Below, piece by piece: positions 7,270 through 10,684 of a DNA stretch of 10,684 bases. Origin of the DNA: Bacteroidota bacterium (GTDB lineage: Bacteria > Bacteroidota > Bacteroidia > Bacteroidales > VadinHA17); contig JADFUQ010000086.1 of the NCBI GenBank assembly GCA_015222065.1, positions 1-10,684 of the forward strand, written 5' to 3'. Every line of letters begins with the position of its first letter. The first letter of the stretch is position 1. A program made the position numbers and the translations under genes. A model generated the notes under the pieces. It was given only the letters and a program-made list of their open reading frames with translations, was not told the DNA's origin and did not search any database.

Positions 7270-7404
7270 AGATGGAAGGATGGAATAATGGAAAAATGGA
7301 AGAATGGTAAGATGGAACGAATAAATTATGAAACAATGGGCAATGGAATCAGGGGATGCAGGATTCCCCAGTATTCCAACATTCCAGTATTCCAATATTC
7401 CAGT
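7270..7404 (+). repeat. Facing octamer arrays nnATGGAA and ATTCCAnn forming a phased hairpin
   Basis: Left array: six 8-nt units AGATGGAA, GGATGGAA, TAATGGAA, AAATGGAA, GAATGGTA, AGATGGAA (7270-7317). Right array: ATTCCAAC, ATTCCAGT, ATTCCAAT, ATTCCAGT (7373-7404), preceded by a degenerate ATTCCCCAGT. The two are reverse complements in the same period. Between them GGAAT (7345-7349) can pair with ATTCC (7373-7377), and GGGGAT (7352-7357) with ATTCCCC (7363-7369), giving an apical stem. It fills most of the 234-bp gap between the two hydrolase genes. Confidence 0.75.
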
Positions 7405-7454
7405 GATATTAAATACACAACATATTATTCTGAATAACTATAAAAACCTTATAT

Positions 7455-8777
7455 ATGAAATTTATTACTTCTCTCATCATTACATTATTATTAATCCAGG
7501 TTATTTCCAACGGGCAAAACAGGTCCGGTTTCGACAAAGAAGTAGCCAAACAGGCAGAATATGCACTAGCGCTCTGCAAACACATTCACCAGAACCCTGA
7601 AATATCGTTTCAGGAGAAAGAAACATCAGCACGAATAGCTGATGAATTAAAATCCATCGGTTTTGATGTAACCTCCAATTTTGGAGGAAACAATGTTGTG
7701 GGGATGTTTAGAAATGGGGAAGGTCCGGTAATAATGCTACGCACAGACATGGATGCACTTCCTATCAAAGAAAAAACAGGGTTCGATTTTGCCAGTACTA
7801 AAACCATGATTGATTCAAATGGCAAAGAAGTGCCTGTAATGCATGCATGCGGTCACGATATTCACATGTCTGTATTGGTAGGAACTGTTCGCACTCTTGT
7901 CAGAATGAAGGACCAGTGGAAAGGCACTCTGCTTATAATTGCACAGCAGGCAGAAGAGATGAGTGGTGGTGCATCACTGGCAATTGAGGAGGGTTTATTC
8001 AAAAAATTTCCGGTCCCTGATTATGCCCTTGCCTATCATATAAATCCCGAGATAGAATCAGGGAAAATCGGGTTAATACCAGGTCCGATTTTTGCGGGAG
8101 TGAAAACAGTTGAAATAACTGTATTTGGCATTGGGGGACATGGTGCTTACCCGGAAAAGTGTATTGACCCGGTGGTAATTGCCTCACGCGTAGTTCTTGA
8201 TCTGCAAACAATTGTAAGCCGTGAGATCAGTCCATTGGAGCCTGTTGTGGTCACGGTTGGTTCTATCCACGGAGGCACCCGTCCAAATATTATTCCGGAA
8301 GAAGTTAAAATGGAGCTAACCCTTCGTTATTACGATAACAATGCCATTGAACAAACCATCGATGCCATTAAACGAATCAGCAAAGGAGCAGCCATTACCG
8401 CAGGCTTACCAGACAACAAGTTACCCAAAGTGTGGGTGATACCAAGTGAAACACCTCCTGTTTTAAATGATGCAGATCTTTGCGGGAAGATCCGTAAATA
8501 TTCATCAGGTATATTGGGAAAAGAAAATATTGTCAGAGTAAATCCTGCAATGGTAGGTGAAGATTTTGGTATATATGGTCGCACTCCTGAAAAAGTCCCT
8601 ATTTGCCTTATCTGGCTTGGAAGCACAAACCCAGAAGTAATGAATGATTATATAGCAAAAGGAGAAGAACCTCCCCCTCTCCACTCACCTTTCTTAAATC
8701 CCGATTATCCTGCAACAATCGAAACAGGAATTAAAGCAATGGTTAGTAATGTGATTGGGTTATTTAACGGAGAATAA
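7455..8777 (+). CDS. Exported M20D family metallo-amidohydrolase / peptidase
   Basis: A 440-aa zinc- or manganese-type hydrolase expected to cleave amide bonds of N-acyl or aromatic-acyl amino acids or short peptides. Residues 1-20 form a Sec signal peptide (MKFITSLIITLLLIQVISNG), so it acts in the periplasm or outside. Catalytic-domain motifs are complete: RTDMDALP (96-103), HACGHDIH (130-137) with the M20D-specific metal ligands Cys132 and His134, QQAEE with general base Glu167 and ligand Glu168, YHINPE with His195, MVGEDFG (367-373), and LHSPFLNPD with His410. The dimerisation lid runs about 211-325 and includes GIGGHGAYP (225-233) and SIHGGTRPNIIPE (270-282). The extra length over typical ~390-aa cytosolic members is mainly the signal peptide and a longer GEEPPPLH region. 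The ATG at 7455 is supported by the signal peptide. It is followed 3 bp past the stop by a GTTACGN array. Confidence 0.92.
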   Translation: MKFITSLIITLLLIQVISNGQNRSGFDKEVAKQAEYALALCKHIHQNPEISFQEKETSARIADELKSIGFDVTSNFGGNNVVGMFRNGEGPVIMLRTDMDALPIKEKTGFDFASTKTMIDSNGKEVPVMHACGHDIHMSVLVGTVRTLVRMKDQWKGTLLIIAQQAEEMSGGASLAIEEGLFKKFPVPDYALAYHINPEIESGKIGLIPGPIFAGVKTVEITVFGIGGHGAYPEKCIDPVVIASRVVLDLQTIVSREISPLEPVVVTVGSIHGGTRPNIIPEEVKMELTLRYYDNNAIEQTIDAIKRISKGAAITAGLPDNKLPKVWVIPSETPPVLNDADLCGKIRKYSSGILGKENIVRVNPAMVGEDFGIYGRTPEKVPICLIWLGSTNPEVMNDYIAKGEEPPPLHSPFLNPDYPATIETGIKAMVSNVIGLFNGE

Positions 8778-8780
8778 AGA

Positions 8781-8808
8781 GTTACGTGTTACGCGTTACG
8801 GGTTACGA
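8781..8808 (+). repeat. Phased heptamer array GTTACGN behind the M20 gene
   Basis: Four contiguous 7-nt units GTTACGT, GTTACGC, GTTACGG, GTTACGA: six bases are invariant and the seventh is each of the four nucleotides once. It starts 3 bp past the M20 stop. The same unit occurs behind mltF and at 3560. Confidence 0.8.
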
Positions 8809-8859
8809 GTTGTCACCTTCAGGAAGCGTACCATTGCTACTATGCTTTTTATTAGACAA

Positions 8860-8890
8860 AAATAATAACGTTATTAATACGTTATTATTT
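8860..8890. repeat. AT-rich perfect inverted repeat next to a terminator
   Basis: AAATAATAACG (8860-8870) pairs perfectly with CGTTATTATTT (8880-8890) around a 9-nt loop. Each half contains an AATAACGTTATT-like palindrome (exact at 8864-8875). It lies between convergent genes, directly beyond the T run of the minus-strand terminator. A weak terminator for the M20 transcript is possible, but the stem is AT-rich and the trailing T run is missing. Confidence 0.55.
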
Positions 8891-8920
8891 AAAAAAAAAC
8901 TGCCCGGATTTACCGGGCAG
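8891..8920 (-). terminator. Rho-independent terminator of the lipoprotein gene
   Basis: On the minus strand CTGCCCGG pairs perfectly with CCGGGCAG (8913-8920 and 8900-8907 on the plus strand) around a 5-nt loop and is followed directly by nine T (8891-8899). It begins 26 bp past the stop of the gene ending at 8946. This is the strongest terminator in the window. Confidence 0.9.
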
Positions 8921-8945
8921 CCTTGCAGGAAGAATCTCACCAGAT

Positions 8946-10058
8946 TTAGTCGTTCTTAAACTCAATGCCTAGGTTGGTGATCTCCTTGGGGTTATATGGA
9001 CTAAGATTTGGAAGCCTGTTTTCAATTTCATCATATTCAGATCCGGGTGATGTGCCTCCAACAATAAAACCATTTGTGTCAAAGAACCCGGGTGCTTCGG
9101 TATTAAAGAGGTAAGCTTCAACACTTTCCGGATCAATCGTTGGCCATACCTCATAAAGCTCACGGGTAAATACATTCTTTATTGAATAATAATCTAAAAG
9201 AACACTTCTACTCGGGTCATCAAGGATACTTGGTGGCAGTCCGACTTCAGCAACTCCGATATCACTTTCTCTGTCACTTGAAGCTACAAAAGCCCAGTTA
9301 AATCCTGAATTACCCGCAAAGAAAGTTGCATTTGGATGGTTTGTGTTGCCATAAACGTCAATAATATCACCCTTACGTCCGGCAAACATCTTCAGTGTAC
9401 TCATCGAATAAGGATTATCAAGTGGGTTTTCCAACGGTAAACCGGTAACATATACCATCATATAAGCATCGTATTCCTGTGTGCCTTCTTCATTGTAATC
9501 AATCCGGAACATTGCATTTGCAAACTCATCTTCGGTATTGCGATTTATGTTGTACGGTTTAAGGATTGCTATTCCGTCGATAGGATTTCTGTTCCAGAAT
9601 ATCTGGATAGCCTTTCCACCATCCGCATTTCCTTCCGAATCAGCATCTGTGATGGTTAACTGGAATTCCCAGGTCACTCCATCATAAGTAACGTTTTCAA
9701 TTATTTCAAGGTTCTTGGTCCTGCCATCGTCATCACTTTCATACGAAAAGGACATAGCTGTATTGATTTGATGGCTGGATATGGCATGAATTATATCCCG
9801 TACCATCTCACCTCCTGCATCACCCACATGGATAAATGTACTTAAATGATAATAGATAACATTACCACGCAGGGTATCAACCTGTGCACTTTTTAGTGTT
9901 GATGATTCCTGGCTGATTGCCGTGGGTATATCCACGCCAAATGTTAAAGGTAAAATACTCTCATCTGACAATTTTACTACAGGGTCCTTTTCACACGAAG
10001 TAAAAAGAAATGATGCTGCCAGAACTGTTGCTAAAATGTAAAAACTTAATTTTTTCAT
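8946..10058 (-). CDS. Uncharacterised Bacteroidota lipoprotein
   Basis: A 370-aa protein I do not recognise. I start it at the ATG at 10058, not at the upstream in-frame ATG at 10136, because the former begins a lipoprotein signal: MKKLSFYILATVLAASFLF then TSC, with Cys22 acylated and CEKDP following, the usual look of Bacteroidota envelope lipoproteins. The 26 extra residues of the longer form are hydrophilic and would precede the signal. The mature part (~23-370) is acidic and contains many short strands and turn-rich segments (for example NRNPIDGIAIL, LPLENPLDNPY, GNTNHPNATFFAGNSGFNWAFVASSDRESDIGVAEVGLPPSILDDPS). It has no repeated unit, transmembrane segment or catalytic motif that I can see. 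The minus orientation is convergent with the M20 gene, with a strong terminator behind it. The DUF4249-like gene lies 474 bp upstream on the same strand, so they may or may not be linked. Surface or periplasmic binding protein is an inference. Confidence 0.75.
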   Translation of the reverse strand: MKKLSFYILATVLAASFLFTSCEKDPVVKLSDESILPLTFGVDIPTAISQESSTLKSAQVDTLRGNVIYYHLSTFIHVGDAGGEMVRDIIHAISSHQINTAMSFSYESDDDGRTKNLEIIENVTYDGVTWEFQLTITDADSEGNADGGKAIQIFWNRNPIDGIAILKPYNINRNTEDEFANAMFRIDYNEEGTQEYDAYMMVYVTGLPLENPLDNPYSMSTLKMFAGRKGDIIDVYGNTNHPNATFFAGNSGFNWAFVASSDRESDIGVAEVGLPPSILDDPSRSVLLDYYSIKNVFTRELYEVWPTIDPESVEAYLFNTEAPGFFDTNGFIVGGTSPGSEYDEIENRLPNLSPYNPKEITNLGIEFKND

Positions 10059-10531
10059 GATTTTAAAATTTAATGGATTATACTTTGTTTTCATTTTTTT
10101 ATCCGTTTTATTTCCGGATTCAATTATAACACACACAAAGTCGGAGATACCCTTATTCGGAGTATTGAAAAATGTTAAAAGTTATAAGTTTATACGTTAA
10201 ATGGTGTCCGTCTATAAAGTTAGCAAAAATTGATTTAAGAACAAGGAACACCGATTAACGATTTGCGAAGTGGTTGAAAATCTGAAATCTACAATTGTTA
10301 ATCCTTGTTCGATATTCAAAATGTTCCAATATTTTATTATTATAGACAAGCACTAAATAGCTAATTCCTAAACTTATAAACTTTTCATTACCTCTTTATT
10401 CTTCACTTCATTATTCGATGTTCGTTAATCGATATTCATTATTTTCTTCTTTTCCTCATCACCTCTTCTCTTCGTCGCCTCTTCTCCCCCTCACCTCTTC
10501 GACCCTTTGACTTTTCGACTCTTTGACTTCT
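10059..10531. other. Intergenic region, mostly short phased repeats
   Basis: A 473-bp gap between the lipoprotein gene and the partial DUF4249-like gene, both on the minus strand. It holds a 7-mer array GTTAAAA, GTTATAA, GTTTATA (10174-10194), a facing heptamer element (10239-10322), and a 7-then-8 period array (about 10383-10533). The rest (10059-10173) is AT-rich leader of the lipoprotein gene, in which I do not see a convincing promoter. Confidence 0.6.
10239..10322. repeat. Facing heptamer arrays GAnnnnn and TCnnnnn
   Basis: Left: GAACAAG, GAACACC, GATTAAC, GATTTGC, GAAGTGG (10239-10273), with GA every 7 nt. After TTGAAAA the phase continues as TCTGAAA, TCTACAA, TTGTTAA, TCCTTGT, TCGATAT, TCAAAAT (10281-10322), with TC every 7 nt. 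GAACAAGG (10239-10246) pairs with CCTTGTTC (10303-10310), and GATTAAC (10253-10259) with GTTAATC (10297-10303), so it can fold as a bulged hairpin. Confidence 0.6.
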
Positions 10532-10533
10532 TC
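10383..10533. repeat. Long phased array switching from 7-nt to 8-nt period
   Basis: Heptamers such as TATTCTT, CACTTCA, TTATTCG, ATGTTCG, TTAATCG, ATATTCA run from about 10383 to 10452. From 10454 octamers take over: CCTCATCA, CCTCTTCT, CTTCGTCG, CCTCTTCT, CCCCCTCA, CCTCTTCG, then ACCCTTTG, ACTTTTCG, ACTCTTTG, ACTTCTTC up to 10533. The last unit overlaps the stop codon of the DUF4249-like gene by two bases. The early heptamers are loose. Confidence 0.55.
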
Positions 10534-10684
10534 ATTCCCCACTCTCCACTCCCACCACAGTAGAATCAGAGACCACTGTTGAAACAGCAAAAAATCCAAC
10601 TGCTCCTTCGCTCAGGTTCGTATATACATTGCCAGGCAATACATCAAAAACTCCCCCTTTCCACTCTGTTTCGGAAAGCATGGT
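10532..10684 (-). CDS. C-terminus of a DUF4249-like protein (partial)
   Basis: Only the last 50 codons and a TGA stop are in the window; the gene continues past the right edge. The readable part includes the stretch FDVLPGNVYTNLSEGAVGFF then AVSTVVSDSTVV. From memory this matches the C-terminal pattern of DUF4249 proteins (V-PGNV-TNLS-GA-GFF, ending in strands). Those are Bacteroidota envelope lipoproteins usually encoded next to a TonB-dependent receptor, so a receptor gene may lie to the right, outside this window. Translation in this frame from 10684 is open throughout. The internal ATG at 10681 is not a likely start. Function of the family is undefined. Confidence 0.6.
   Translation of the reverse strand, partial: TMLSETEWKGGVFDVLPGNVYTNLSEGAVGFFAVSTVVSDSTVVGVESGE

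Noticed and set aside
7328..7600. A 90-aa plus-strand reading frame overlapping the octamer repeat and the start of the M20 gene
   Set aside because: Its first half is translated repeat (ATTCCAnn units) and its second half is an out-of-frame shadow of the M20 signal peptide and catalytic domain.
6438..8777. The two hydrolase genes as a tight operon
   Set aside because: They are 234 bp apart with a long potential hairpin between them; co-transcription cannot be claimed from sequence.
10059..10136. N-terminal 26-residue extension of the lipoprotein from the ATG at 10136
   Set aside because: It would place a hydrophilic segment before a complete lipoprotein signal peptide that begins naturally at 10058.

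Overview
The window looks like a chromosomal segment of a Bacteroidota bacterium. The relationship to the gut and marine Bacteroidales/Marinilabiliales-like lineages is a guess. The evidence is AT-rich DNA, no Shine-Dalgarno sequences ahead of the starts, exported proteins of typical Bacteroidota style (an MG2-plus-plug protein, the C-terminus of a DUF4249-type lipoprotein, and a C-E-K-D lipoprotein N-terminus), and long non-coding gaps filled with degenerate short repeats. I see no RNA genes, CRISPR array, insertion sequence or phage gene.

Layout from left to right: an MltF-like membrane-bound lytic transglycosylase (+, 46-1533) with a rho-independent terminator; three minus-strand genes, namely an uncharacterised exported protein (1664-2557), a class I SAM methyltransferase (2846-3478) and a large exported MG2/TonB-plug-like protein (3685-6039); a 398-bp divergent gap; two plus-strand hydrolases, an HGGPG-type alpha/beta hydrolase (6438-7220) and an exported M20D metallo-amidohydrolase (7455-8777); then, convergent to them, an uncharacterised lipoprotein (8946-10058, minus) with a textbook terminator; and the last 50 codons of a DUF4249-like protein (minus) running off the right edge.

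The genes do not form an obvious pathway. Most are separated by 130-470 bp and probably form separate transcription units. The shared theme is the cell envelope and periplasm: murein cleavage, exported amidohydrolase, MG-like surface protein, lipoproteins.

The most unusual content is between the genes. Almost every gap carries a short array of degenerate 7-mers or 8-mers kept in strict phase while their sequence drifts. Each gap has its own core motif (GTTACGN, GAGTTTAT, CATTTACT, nnATGGAA, AGnnAAA, GAnnnnn). In at least three gaps an array is followed by an array of its reverse complement in the same period, so the transcript could fold into a phased hairpin. One further element (2708-2846) uses a period of roughly 10 nt, is an inverted repeat, and ends in a T run behind the methyltransferase. 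I regard these phased arrays as the main candidate for something poorly described here.
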